Assembly (NCBI RefSeq): GCF_014203225.1
Contig: NZ_JACHIO010000011.1
Location: forward strand, 156,548-220,547
Source of the DNA: Granulicella mallensis
Lineage (GTDB): Bacteria; Acidobacteriota; Terriglobia; Terriglobales; Acidobacteriaceae
Direction of reading: 5' to 3'
Length of the DNA: 64,000 nt
Made by a program: the position numbers and the translations under genes. Below, in pieces: positions 7,061 through 15,386 of the stretch (its first letter is position 1; every line of letters starts with the position of its first letter). Under the pieces are notes generated by a model, which saw nothing but the letters and a program-made list of their open reading frames with translations, was not told the DNA's origin and ran no database searches.

Positions 7061-8848
7061 CTACACTTCTTTGTTCGGCTTGTTGAACCCTTCATCATGT
7101 TCCATATCGAGAGCTTGCTCGAGCTCTCCGCGTTCGATGGCAGCTTCGATGCGAGCCTCTTCGCCACGCAGAAATACCGTGCGCACCTTCGTAAGGCGAT
7201 CGCGGTTGTGCTTGAGGAAGGCTTGCAGGTCTTCCTCTTCGCCGACCAGTTCGAGGCATTGAGGGAGACGGGCCGGTGGAATCTCGCCGGTATCCATAAC
7301 GAGATCTTCGTTCTTGAGATAGCCGCCGATTACACGGTGCAGCAAGGCTTGCTCGATGCCGTGTTCCTTGGCCTGGCGCAGGAGATAACCGCCGAGGCTT
7401 TGCGGCGCGAGCCGTTTCCACCACGAGCCGGAGCTGTGCATTTCAGATGCGGAGAAGTAGAGCCGTAAGACACTGAGATGTTCCATATCGCTCCCTTGAA
7501 CATAGCCGAAATCGTTGATGCTTTCGAGCAGATCCGCCTCGTCTTCGTCATTCGCCTCATTACGCATTTTAGTAATGACTGCCAGCGACATGCCTTCATC
7601 GAGGTTCATGCTGAGGTGCTTGCTTTTGCCGACGCGTTGGGACTGGTAGATGCTGGAGTGCCCGGAGAAGAGATAGCTAATGATGCAGGCGATGCCGGCG
7701 TAGGCTCCAGCCTCCGCGCCGAAGAGCTCAACGGCCATGAGGGTGGAAGCGATGGGAGTATTGGCGGCTCCGGCAAAGACAGCGACAAAACCCATGCCTG
7801 CAAGAAGTGAAGGGGGTAAGGGCAATATGCCGGAGAGAGCATTGCCAAGCGTAGAGCCGATATAGAACAGTGGTGTGACTTCGCCGCCTTTGAAGCCACT
7901 ACCCAGGGTTACGGCGGTGAAGAGAAACTTCGCCGCCCAGTCGTAGATAGGCAGTTTGTGATCGAACGAGGCGACGATGGTGGGGATGCCGAGGCCGATG
8001 TACTTTGTGGTGCCGAGAGCGAAGACTGCGGCGGTGACGAGCACGCCGCCGGCGGCAGGCCGCAGTGGAGCGAAGGCGATGTGTCTGCGGACGAAGTGGG
8101 CGATGGCATGTGTAACTTTGGCGAAGGCCATACCCACCAGGCCGAAGGCCACGCCCGCAGCTATCGCGGCGAGGATGCCTTTGATATTGATCTCCGGAAC
8201 GGTGGTCACTCGATAGAGCGTGTGACGCACTCCCCAGGCGTGGGTGACGAGGTCTCCGATGAAGGCGGCGATCATGCAGGGTGCGAGCGCTTCATAGCTG
8301 AGACGGCCGATGGCGAGTACTTCGATGCCGAAGAGCGCGCCAGCCAGGGGGGTTCCGAAGACCGAGCCGAAGCCGGCGCTGATGCCCGCCATCAGCAGGA
8401 TGCGGCGGTCGCGAGATGCGAGACGCAGTGGCCGGGTGAGCTGATCGGCCAGCGAAGCTCCGGTTTGTAGCGCGGTACCTTCACGCCCGGCGGAACCTCC
8501 GAAGAGATGCGTGAGAAAGGTTCCGAGCAGAATGAGGGGCGTCATCCGAAAGGGAATGACGGACTTGGGATCGTGGATCTCTTCGAGGAGAAGATTGTTT
8601 CCGGCTTCGACCGAGCGGCCGAGGTAGTGGTACATCAGTCCGACGAGAACGCCCACAGGCGCCAGAAGGAGGATGATCCACTTGTGGCTCTCACGCACCT
8701 CTGTGGCAAAGTTGAGCGAGACCAGCAGTAGGGCCGAAGCGCTGCCGGCGAGAATGCCAACGATCGCGGAGATCGGGATCCAGCGGGCCAGATCGAGCAG
8801 TAAACGAAGTTGTTCGGAGAGATAACGGTGACGAGATGTTTCGGACAA
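7061..8848 (-). CDS. CLC-F type fluoride/proton antiporter with C-terminal DUF190-like domain
   Basis: An inner-membrane CLC antiporter that would expel fluoride in exchange for protons. Residues 121-125 are GREGT (the gating glutamate; chloride-type CLCs have GREGP), and residues 83-85 (GNN) replace the GSGIP chloride motif; both are marks of the CLC-F subfamily. GFKGGEVTPLFYIG follows in the second half. Residues about 455-565 are an extra soluble domain (LRLYF..., GIEQALLHRVIGGYL, LPQCLELVGEEEDL) whose pattern resembles DUF190. The start is taken as TTG 8848, four bases after GGAGG, because the 38 residues encoded upstream in frame are the fluoride riboswitch. 595 aa. Downstream of crcB and a DUF190 gene on the same strand. 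Confidence 0.88.
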   Translation of the reverse strand: MSETSRHRYLSEQLRLLLDLARWIPISAIVGILAGSASALLLVSLNFATEVRESHKWIILLLAPVGVLVGLMYHYLGRSVEAGNNLLLEEIHDPKSVIPFRMTPLILLGTFLTHLFGGSAGREGTALQTGASLADQLTRPLRLASRDRRILLMAGISAGFGSVFGTPLAGALFGIEVLAIGRLSYEALAPCMIAAFIGDLVTHAWGVRHTLYRVTTVPEINIKGILAAIAAGVAFGLVGMAFAKVTHAIAHFVRRHIAFAPLRPAAGGVLVTAAVFALGTTKYIGLGIPTIVASFDHKLPIYDWAAKFLFTAVTLGSGFKGGEVTPLFYIGSTLGNALSGILPLPPSLLAGMGFVAVFAGAANTPIASTLMAVELFGAEAGAYAGIACIISYLFSGHSSIYQSQRVGKSKHLSMNLDEGMSLAVITKMRNEANDEDEADLLESINDFGYVQGSDMEHLSVLRLYFSASEMHSSGSWWKRLAPQSLGGYLLRQAKEHGIEQALLHRVIGGYLKNEDLVMDTGEIPPARLPQCLELVGEEEDLQAFLKHNRDRLTKVRTVFLRGEEARIEAAIERGELEQALDMEHDEGFNKPNKEV

Positions 8849-8853
8849 AGAAC

Positions 8854-8917
8854 CTCCTACCTGATGAGTAGGAGTTATTAGCGCCGCAGAGCGGAGCGTC
8901 GGACGAACCCCATCGCC
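8854..8917 (-). promoter_or_regulatory. Fluoride riboswitch (crcB motif) controlling clcF translation
   Basis: On the minus strand the sequence begins GGCG-ATGGGGTT-CGTC (8917-8902), the first stem-loop of the fluoride aptamer. It continues through a GC-rich second hairpin (CCGC-TCT-GCGG) to GCTAATAACTCC. The loop GGGGTT (8911-8906) can pair with AACTCC (8876-8871; one G-U), the pseudoknot of this aptamer. The same CTCCTAC can instead pair with GTAGGAG (8860-8854), which contains the Shine-Dalgarno of clcF. Fluoride binding should therefore free the ribosome site and switch translation on. The aptamer assignment is from recognised consensus features; the switch model is inference. Confidence 0.88.
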
Positions 8918-8967
8918 ATGACTGTTACCCAGAAGATAGCAGGGCGTTTGAGCGGGCGTCAATCACT

Positions 8968-9297
8968 CTAACCGGCGGCCTTCACGACGGTTGTTTCCTG
9001 CATTTCGATCATGCCGGTGCGCGCCAGTTCGATGAGCTTTGGCATCAACTCATCTGCCTTCTCGCGAGTTTCGATGAACTCAATCTTCACGGGAAGGCGA
9101 TCAGCTAGAAAGATTGAGGTCGAGGTGTGCAGATGATGATCGGAGCCGAAGCCTGCAAAGCCTTTGAGCGCCGTGGCACCGGAGACGCTGCTTTGGAAGA
9201 GAAAGTTCAAAATGCTTGAGCACACGGACTCGCCATGATGGGAGGCGCCGTCCGTTAGGTAGATGGAGACCTTGACTGCTTTTCCCGGTATCAACAT
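8968..9297 (-). CDS. DUF190 protein of the fluoride operon
   Basis: A 109-residue DUF190 protein, a PII-like ferredoxin-fold family often found beside crcB. It shows KVSIYLTDG, the signature GATALKGFAGFG (residues 40-51), LPVKIEFIET and a C-terminal GMIEMQETTVV strand, all in family order. ATG 9297 is chosen because GGAGG lies five bases upstream; the frame extends further but with unrelated sequence. The ribosome site is duplicated (two tandem copies of TATGGAGGTTCC). The gene lies 35 bases after crcB and about 50 bases before the riboswitch of clcF. Its role is not established; regulation of fluoride export is a fair guess from context. Confidence 0.8.
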   Translation of the reverse strand: MLIPGKAVKVSIYLTDGASHHGESVCSSILNFLFQSSVSGATALKGFAGFGSDHHLHTSTSIFLADRLPVKIEFIETREKADELMPKLIELARTGMIEMQETTVVKAAG

Positions 9298-9332
9298 AGG
9301 AACCTCCATATAGGAACCTCCATGAAACGCAG

Positions 9333-9710
9333 CTAGGAGATCGACCTGGCCGCTGCGGCTCCGAATGCAACCGCTACGAAACCGACAACGAGGCTGATGA
9401 CCACATAAGCGAGCGCGATCCAAAACGCGCCGGTAGTGATACTTGTCCAAACTTCCCATTCAAAGGTAGAAAAGGTGGAAAAAGCACCGATGAATCCAAT
9501 GGGTACAAGATACCGCCATGCAGGGTTGAGCCCGGCGTGACGGTTCAGATATTCGATCGACAGACCGATGAGAAAGCACGCCGTGATGTTAATCACCAGC
9601 GTGCCGATGGGAAAACGGGGACCGAAGCGCTCGGCAGCCGTTGCGCCGACGTAGTAGCGCAGGATGGAGCCTAAAGCGCCGCCGATCGCGATGAATAGGT
9701 ATCGTTGCAA
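9333..9710 (-). CDS. crcB: Fluoride channel CrcB/Fluc
   Basis: A small four-span membrane protein that forms a dual-topology dimer and lets fluoride leave the cell. The 125 residues include an N-terminal GGALGSILRYYVG, the GTLVINITACFLIG helix with the conserved Asn, and the Phe-box GFIGAFSTFSTFEWE that lines the pore. Length is typical. The start is TTG 9710 with GGAG nine bases upstream. It follows galE by 49 bases on the same strand, so it may be co-transcribed with the galactose operon. No fluoride riboswitch precedes it; the only one lies downstream, before clcF. Confidence 0.93.
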   Translation of the reverse strand: MQRYLFIAIGGALGSILRYYVGATAAERFGPRFPIGTLVINITACFLIGLSIEYLNRHAGLNPAWRYLVPIGFIGAFSTFSTFEWEVWTSITTGAFWIALAYVVISLVVGFVAVAFGAAAARSIS

Positions 9711-9759
9711 GCGTACGCTCCTTCGACACTTCGGCAGCTATCCGACTTTACACCGTTCC

Positions 9760-10728
9760 TCAGGCGTAGCGCTGCTTATGCCACTCCCACGCACTCTCCA
9801 GAATGCGATCTAGTTCCGGGTATTGTGGCTGCCAGCCTAGCTCTGTCTTGGCTTTCTCGGAGCCTGCGACCAGTCTCGCGGGGTCGCCGTCTCTGCGGGG
9901 CTTGATCTCGGCGGGGATGGCGTGGCCTGTGACGCGGCGTGCGGAGGCGATGACTTCCTTGACCGAGAAGCCGCTGCCGTTGCCGAGGTTGAGGATCATG
10001 CGGTCGCGCTCGCTCAGTGCCTTGATGGCCAGGATGTGGGCGTCGGCGAGGTCGCGGACGTGGATGTAGTCGCGGATGCAGGTGCCGTCGGGTGTGGGGT
10101 AGTCGTCGCCGTAGATGTTGATGCTGGCGCGGCGGCCGAGGGCGACGTCCAGGATTAGCGGGATGATGTGGGTCTCGGGCTCGTGGGCTTCGCCGCGTCC
10201 GGGGAGTGCGCCTGCGACGTTGAAGTAGCGTAGCGAGGCATAGCGTAGACCGTGAACGCGATGGAACCAGCCGAGCATCTGCTCGACCATCAGCTTGGAC
10301 TCGCCGTAGGCGTTGGTCGGTGCGAGGGCGGCGGTCTCTTCGATGGGCGTCGACTTTGGTTCTCCGTAGACGGCGGCGGTTGAGGAGAACACGAGGCGGT
10401 TGGTGCCGGTCGCGTGCATGGCTTCGAGCAGTGCAAGGGTCGAAGCGGTGTTGTTGCGGAAGTAGATCTCGGGCTTTTGCATGGACTCGCCAGCTTCGAT
10501 CAGGGCGGCGAAGTGCAGGACGCCATCCGGCTTCAGCTCGCGCAGCAGCGCTTCAACGCGGGGACGATCGGCGATGTCGGCTTCCACGAACTCCGCGCCC
10601 GCGGGCAGCTCTGCGCGCTTGCTGTGGCAGAGGTTGTCGAGCACGGTAACGCGGTGGCCTGCCTGCATCAGGATGGTCGAGACGGTTCCGCCGATGTAGC
10701 CTGCGCCGCCTGTAACTAAGAGGTTCAT
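9760..10728 (-). CDS. galE: UDP-glucose 4-epimerase
   Basis: GalE interconverts UDP-galactose and UDP-glucose with tightly bound NAD, closing the Leloir pathway. The protein (about 322 aa) is an extended SDR: the Rossmann motif GGAGYIGG near the N-terminus, the catalytic SSTAAVYG serine region and YGESK with the active Tyr-Lys, then RYFNVAGA and the epimerase TCIRDYIHV block. ATG 10728 follows GGAG; an in-frame extension of 20 residues upstream is unlike the family. It is the last Leloir gene here, 69 bases after galT on the same strand. Confidence 0.95.
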   Translation of the reverse strand: MNLLVTGGAGYIGGTVSTILMQAGHRVTVLDNLCHSKRAELPAGAEFVEADIADRPRVEALLRELKPDGVLHFAALIEAGESMQKPEIYFRNNTASTLALLEAMHATGTNRLVFSSTAAVYGEPKSTPIEETAALAPTNAYGESKLMVEQMLGWFHRVHGLRYASLRYFNVAGALPGRGEAHEPETHIIPLILDVALGRRASINIYGDDYPTPDGTCIRDYIHVRDLADAHILAIKALSERDRMILNLGNGSGFSVKEVIASARRVTGHAIPAEIKPRRDGDPARLVAGSEKAKTELGWQPQYPELDRILESAWEWHKQRYA

Positions 10729-10797
10729 TGCTTCTCCGTGGGTTGATTGCGCTGACTGTACGGACGGGCTGAAGCCCGCCCCTTTCAAGCTTCCAAT

Positions 10798-11856
10798 TTA
10801 TTCTGCGGTTGCCTGCATGGCGTTGCGCAGCGTCTCGGCCGCGGACTCCGGGGTGATGTCACGTTGCGGCGACCCCAGCAATTCAAAGCCCACCATGAAC
10901 TTGCGTACGGTAGCCGAGCGCAGGAGTGGCGGATAGAAGTGGGCGTGGAGATGCCACTCCGGATAGGCTTCGCCGTTGACAGGGCCGTCGGAGGGTGCGG
11001 GGTGAAGGCCCATCGAGTAAGGGAAGGGCGTGTCGAAGACGCGGTTGTAGCCGCGCGTTACCTGCTGCAGGATGGCAGCGAGGCCATCGCGCTCGGGGCC
11101 GGTCAGCTCCGCGAGTGTGGCGACACGGCGCTTCGGCAGGACGAGCAGCTCGAACGGCCAGACCGCCCAGAATGGAACGAGCGCTGCCCAGGTGTCGTTC
11201 TCGGTGATGATCCGCTCGCGCTGGTTCATCTCCAGTTCGAGATAGGCGGTCAACAGCGAGACGCGGTGTTGCTCGAAGTACTCGCGCTGCGCGGCGAGCT
11301 CCAGGGTGGGCTCGTTGGGGATGTGTTCGGTCGCCCAGATCTGGCCGTGCGGATGGGGATTGCTGGCGCCCATCATGGAGCCGCGGTTCTCGAAGATCTG
11401 CACATAGCGCATCTCGGGCCGTGCGCCGAGTTCGGCAGCCTGGGCGTCCCACATATCCACGACGCGGCGGATGGCGGAAAGCTCCATGGTCGCGAGTGTG
11501 AGGTCGTGGCGCGGATCGAAGCAGAGCACACGGCAGATGCCGCGCTCAGTCTCGGCACGCAGCAGCCCGGCCTGGTTCAGATCCATGGTTGTTTCGGGAA
11601 CGTCAGACTTCAGGGCTGCGAAGTCGTTCTCGAAGACGTAGGTGCCGGTGTAAGCAGGCGTCTTGTGGCCGCCCGCGCGGGTGTTGCCGGGGCAGAGATA
11701 GCAGGTGGGGTCGTATTCCAGCGAGGGCGGGGTGGCCTTCTCTTCGGTCTGGCCCTGCCACGGACGCTGCGTGCGATGCGGTGAGACGACGACCCACTCG
11801 CGCTTCAAGGGGTTCCAGCGGCGGTGGGAGGCCTCACGAAAGATGGGGTCGATCAT
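10798..11856 (-). CDS. galT: Galactose-1-phosphate uridylyltransferase
   Basis: GalT transfers UMP from UDP-glucose to galactose-1-phosphate through a uridylylated histidine. The 352 residues contain the active-site HPHGQIW motif (NPHPHGQIW), a YLCPGN zinc-type cysteine motif near residue 53, and a family-typical C-terminal HLHAHFYPPLLRS segment with metal-binding histidines. The ATG overlaps the galK stop by four bases (ATGA), so galK and galT are translationally coupled. Confidence 0.96.
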   Translation of the reverse strand: MIDPIFREASHRRWNPLKREWVVVSPHRTQRPWQGQTEEKATPPSLEYDPTCYLCPGNTRAGGHKTPAYTGTYVFENDFAALKSDVPETTMDLNQAGLLRAETERGICRVLCFDPRHDLTLATMELSAIRRVVDMWDAQAAELGARPEMRYVQIFENRGSMMGASNPHPHGQIWATEHIPNEPTLELAAQREYFEQHRVSLLTAYLELEMNQRERIITENDTWAALVPFWAVWPFELLVLPKRRVATLAELTGPERDGLAAILQQVTRGYNRVFDTPFPYSMGLHPAPSDGPVNGEAYPEWHLHAHFYPPLLRSATVRKFMVGFELLGSPQRDITPESAAETLRNAMQATAE

Positions 11857-13007
11857 GCTTGCGATTCCTTTGCTTTGGTGCTGTTACGAAGCATGGCGCC
11901 GTCGACGGCCTCGCAGATGTAGGTCTCGGCCTTGATATTGAAGCGCTTCAGGTAGGCGGCCGCCAGGGCCTGCGCAAAGGTGTCTGCCTTGTCCTGGCTG
12001 ACGAGGTTGACGGTGCAACCGCCAAAACCGCCGCCGGTCATGCGAGCGCCCAGGCAGCCTTCAAGTGCTACCGCCTGGTCTACGAGGAAGTCGATCTCTT
12101 CACAACTGCACTCGAAGTCGTCGCGCTGGCTGGCATGGGCTGCGATCATCAGCTTGCCCAGGTTTGCTGCGTCGCCGGCTACCATCGCGTTCTTTGCCTT
12201 GCGAACGCGGGCGTTTTCGGTGATGATGTGGCGGCAGCGGCGATAGGATTCCGGTGTCATCTTCGCGGCGCAGGCTTCGAGCTGATCGAGAGTCGCGTCG
12301 GCGAGATCACGCAATTGCGGAAAGGCGGCGCGCAGTACGTCTTGTCCGGCTTCGACCTCGCGACGGCGAAGACCGTAGTCTCCATCGGCGATGGAGTGCT
12401 TGACCATCGAGTTGCAGACGACGATCCGCATATTTACGAGGCCGTCGTGATTCATCGGGATGTGCTCGTAGCTGAGCGAGCGCGTGTCGAGCAACAGCGC
12501 GTGGCCAGCTTTGGCGGCGGTGATGACGAACTGATCCATAATGCCGCAGGGCGAGTGGACGTAGTCGTTCTCCGCGAGCTTGCAGAGCATTGCGATCTCT
12601 TCCAGAGGGAGAGTGGCGTTCGCGTGGGCTAGTATGGCGATCGCGGAGGCGACTTCTACCGAGGCTGAGGAGCTGAGGCCTGCGCCGAAGGGGACATTGC
12701 CGTGGATCTCAAGATGGAAGGGCGGCGGTGTAATACCGCGCAGTTGAAGCTGGCGGAGCACGCCGACAGGGTAGTCGCTCCAGTTGCCGGCGGCTTCGGA
12801 GCGATCGTCCAGCGTTATCTCGCGGGTCTCTTTGAACTGCTCGCTATGGAAATGGTACTGCGAGTCGCTGTTCGGTGAGATGGTGGCTGTGGTCGAGAAG
12901 GGAATCGCCATCGGCAGCACGAGGCCGCCGGTGTAGTCGGTGTGCTCGCCGATCAGGTTGACGCGGGCGGGCGCAATGTATACGTGTTCATTTGAGTTCT
13001 TTTGCAG
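11853..13007 (-). CDS. galK: Galactokinase, apparently starting at CTG
   Basis: GalK phosphorylates galactose at C1 with ATP. The first ATG/GTG start in frame (GTG 12920) would remove the conserved N-terminal motif, but the frame is open upstream to a TAA at 13058 and encodes RVNLIGEHTDYTGG immediately before it. The only start that keeps this motif is CTG 13007, six bases after AGGAG. That gives 384 aa, matching E. coli GalK (382). Other motifs are present: the GHMP ATP loop VPFGAGLSSSASVE, the Asp in SPCGIMDQF and MTGGGFGGCTV near the C-terminus. No ATG, GTG or TTG lies in frame between 13058 and 12920. A sequence error at the start is the alternative. Confidence 0.93.
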   Translation of the reverse strand: MQKNSNEHVYIAPARVNLIGEHTDYTGGLVLPMAIPFSTTATISPNSDSQYHFHSEQFKETREITLDDRSEAAGNWSDYPVGVLRQLQLRGITPPPFHLEIHGNVPFGAGLSSSASVEVASAIAILAHANATLPLEEIAMLCKLAENDYVHSPCGIMDQFVITAAKAGHALLLDTRSLSYEHIPMNHDGLVNMRIVVCNSMVKHSIADGDYGLRRREVEAGQDVLRAAFPQLRDLADATLDQLEACAAKMTPESYRRCRHIITENARVRKAKNAMVAGDAANLGKLMIAAHASQRDDFECSCEEIDFLVDQAVALEGCLGARMTGGGFGGCTVNLVSQDKADTFAQALAAAYLKRFNIKAETYICEAVDGAMLRNSTKAKESQA

Positions 13008-13045
13008 AACGATCTCCTGGGGCCAAGTCGGCGAATCGAATGCTG

Positions 13046-13240
13046 TTAGCTTTTTTTACGGGCTGCGATAAACATGATAAGGCCAAAGGCGAGCATGACC
13101 AGACCCCAGACCAGATTCAGGTTGATCCCCTGGGAGCTGGCGTACATGGCGCTGCCGCGTGTAAAGACGCCGTAGCCTGCCATGATGCCGCCGATGATCA
13201 GGAAGATGAGGCCGAGGGGGAGGCGTATGTCGAGTCCCAT
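13046..13240 (-). CDS. Small two-span membrane protein in the galactose operon
   Basis: 64 residues with two hydrophobic segments (about 8-26 and 41-59) and a basic C-terminus (AARKKS). It lies between the symporter and galK on the same strand, 39 bases before galK, so it is probably co-transcribed with them. ATG 13240 has AAGGA about 11 bases upstream, a rather long gap. No family is recognised. The position suggests an accessory to sugar uptake, but that is only context. Confidence 0.65.
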   Translation of the reverse strand: MGLDIRLPLGLIFLIIGGIMAGYGVFTRGSAMYASSQGINLNLVWGLVMLAFGLIMFIAARKKS

Positions 13241-13328
13241 AAGGTGTGCTTTCCTTCGCTTTGTTGATTAGATCAGTTTTGGGGTGCGACCACAAAACCG
13301 GGATGGTTTGCTTGTTTGCCGTAGTTTG

Positions 13329-13360
13329 TTTCGTCGTCATCCTTAAGGATGACGACGAAA
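13329..13360. repeat. Perfect 32-bp palindrome between symporter and galK genes
   Basis: The sequence is self-complementary from 13329 to 13360, centred on CCTTAAGG, with core GTCATCC/GGATGAC. It lies just after the symporter stop on the minus strand, so in RNA it would form a long hairpin that could reduce read-through or protect the upstream mRNA. Confidence 0.8.
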
Positions 13361-13373
13361 ACAGGCAATACCT

Positions 13374-15182
13374 CTACGCGAACACCAGATTCAACGCAAT
13401 CAGCACCGCCAGCACCCCAAGCGCGAGCGTCATGGGCTTCTGGTACCAGGCCAGGTGGTGCTCCGGGGCTCTCGGGGTGAGCGAGTAGACCAGGCCGACG
13501 AGCTCCGGCTCCGGACGTGGCTTCGTAAACAGGCTGACCACGATGGTCACCAGCAGGTTTACCCCGAAGGCGAAGATTGCCGTCCAGAAGTTCTGCGCCA
13601 TATCGCTGGGGTAGGTGTGGACCGTGTGGATCCATCCGCCATGAATGCCGGGGACGGCGTCCGCCGGAATGGTGAGGCCGTGATGCACCAGGGCCGCAGC
13701 GGTGCCGGTAAGCAGCCCGGTGAAGGCCCCATGACCGGTTGTCCGCTTCCAGAACATGCCCAGCAGAAAGGTTGCGAACAGAGGGGCGTTGACCAGGGAG
13801 AAGATCAACTGCAGCGCGTCCATGATGTTGTTGAAGTTGGTCACCGCATAGGCCGCGGCAATGGAGAGCAATATCCCTCCTATGGTTGCGATGCGGCCCA
13901 TCCAGAGGTAATGCGCATCGCTGGCGTCCTTCTTGATGTACGACTGGTAGATGTCGTAGGTCCACACGGTATTGAACGCGGTCACGTTGCCGGCCATGCC
14001 GGACATGAAGCTCGCGAGCAGGGCCGTGAGACCGAGACCGAGAATGCCCGTCGGGAAGAAGTGCAGCAGCATGACGGGGATGGCGAGGTCGTAGTTGTAG
14101 ACCGGGTTGCCGCTGGCATCGAGGATGGGCTTACCGCTGATCGGATCGATCTTGAGCGGGATGATGCCGTGAGGGTGCTCTTCATCCAAAGGAACCGCGT
14201 GCTGCGAAGTCGTAGCTTGTTGGGTGAGGGCGGCGGGGGCCTGCACGGCGGTGGAGTGCGATGTAACGCTGACCGCGATCAGGCCTGGCAGGATGACCAG
14301 GAACGGGAAGAACATCTTCGGTACGGCGGCCAGGATGGGCACGCGGCGCGCGGAGTCCTGTGACTCGGCGGCCATGGCGCGCTGGATGACGAGGAAGTCC
14401 GTGCACCAGTATCCGAAGGAGAGCACGAAGCCCAGTCCCATGACGAGGCCGACGACTTCGACGCCGAGCGAGTTGGTAGAGGCATGCGTCATGCCTTTCC
14501 AGGAGTGCGTCATGGATGTGGGCAGCTTCTGCTGAATGCCATGCCAGCCGCCGACGTTGCGCAGACCGATCCAGACCAGGGGAAGGAACCCGGCGACGAT
14601 CAGGAAGAACTGTAGCACCTCGTTATAGATCGCGCTGGTAAGCCCGCCTAGGAAGATATAGCCCAGCACGATGACCGCGGAGAGCAGGATGGACACGTGG
14701 AAGACCCAGGCGTCCGGCACGATGCCGTGCAGCAGGCCCAGCGTCTGGATGAGCAGGGCCATCGCGTACATCGAGATGCCTGAGCTGAAGACCGTCATGA
14801 TGGCGAAGGAGAACGCGTTGACCGCGCGGGTCTTCTCGTCATAGCGGAGACGGAGGTATTCAGGAACGGAACGGGCCTTCGAGCCGTAGTAGAAGGGCAT
14901 CATAAAGAGGCCGACGAAGAGCATCGCCGGAATGGCGCCGATCCAATAGAAGTGGCTGGTGATGATGCCGTACTTGGCCCCCGAGGCCCCCATGCCGATT
15001 ACTTCCTGCGCACCGAGGTTCGCGGAGATGAAGGCCAGTCCGCAGACCCAGGCCGGGATCGAACGCCCGGCGAGGAAGAAGTCGGTGCTGGTGCGCATGT
15101 ATCGTTTCAGTGCAAAGCCGATACCGAGCACAAAAACAAAGTAGACCAGCATGATGAGCCAGTCGATGATCGAAAGATGCAT
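13374..15182 (-). CDS. Sodium:solute symporter (SSS family), probable galactose transporter
   Basis: A 602-residue inner-membrane symporter using the sodium gradient. It begins with a short periplasmic-facing N-terminus and a first helix (IDWLIMLVYFVFVLGIG), then the SSS signature region FFLAGRSIPAWVCGLAFISANLGAQEVIGMGASG (the first sodium-binding helix), RSVPEYLRLRYD, and about 13-14 helices in all. A hydrophilic loop near residues 320-360 is longer than usual. ATG 15182 follows ACGAGG at eight bases. It is the first gene of the galK-galT-galE operon, so the substrate is probably galactose (SGLT-like), though glucose or other sugars remain possible. Confidence 0.88.
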   Translation of the reverse strand: MHLSIIDWLIMLVYFVFVLGIGFALKRYMRTSTDFFLAGRSIPAWVCGLAFISANLGAQEVIGMGASGAKYGIITSHFYWIGAIPAMLFVGLFMMPFYYGSKARSVPEYLRLRYDEKTRAVNAFSFAIMTVFSSGISMYAMALLIQTLGLLHGIVPDAWVFHVSILLSAVIVLGYIFLGGLTSAIYNEVLQFFLIVAGFLPLVWIGLRNVGGWHGIQQKLPTSMTHSWKGMTHASTNSLGVEVVGLVMGLGFVLSFGYWCTDFLVIQRAMAAESQDSARRVPILAAVPKMFFPFLVILPGLIAVSVTSHSTAVQAPAALTQQATTSQHAVPLDEEHPHGIIPLKIDPISGKPILDASGNPVYNYDLAIPVMLLHFFPTGILGLGLTALLASFMSGMAGNVTAFNTVWTYDIYQSYIKKDASDAHYLWMGRIATIGGILLSIAAAYAVTNFNNIMDALQLIFSLVNAPLFATFLLGMFWKRTTGHGAFTGLLTGTAAALVHHGLTIPADAVPGIHGGWIHTVHTYPSDMAQNFWTAIFAFGVNLLVTIVVSLFTKPRPEPELVGLVYSLTPRAPEHHLAWYQKPMTLALGVLAVLIALNLVFA

Positions 15183-15386
15183 GAGTCGGGCCTCGTAAAC
15201 AGGGTTAAGACAGGATGGTCAAAGAGTTCGTTTGTTAGCCATCATACGTGCGAGGATCATGATGTCGAAAGTCAGGCGGCTCGCTCGCGCGGACAGCTTC
15301 GCGGGGAAGACGGATAGTTTGCTAATGAATCCAATTTCCTATTGATGAATCTTATGAAGCCGTAAGAGATGAAAGGAAGGGACCAA

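Noticed and set aside
8849..8962. N-terminal extension of the CLC-F protein from an upstream in-frame start
   Set aside because: This stretch is the fluoride riboswitch and the ribosome site; the residues are unlike CLC proteins.
9711..9759. A fluoride riboswitch before crcB
   Set aside because: The 49 bases between galE and crcB contain neither the GGCGATGG start nor the pseudoknot partners.
10864..12632. Two long plus-strand frames opposite galT and galK
   Set aside because: Both are shadows of well-recognised Leloir genes.
12920..13058. Frameshifted or truncated galK
   Set aside because: The frame is continuous through the conserved N-terminus and the rest is intact; only the start codon is unusual.
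13455..14363. A 302-codon open frame on the plus strand
   Set aside because: It lies wholly antisense to the sodium symporter and its composition is that of a GC-rich shadow frame.
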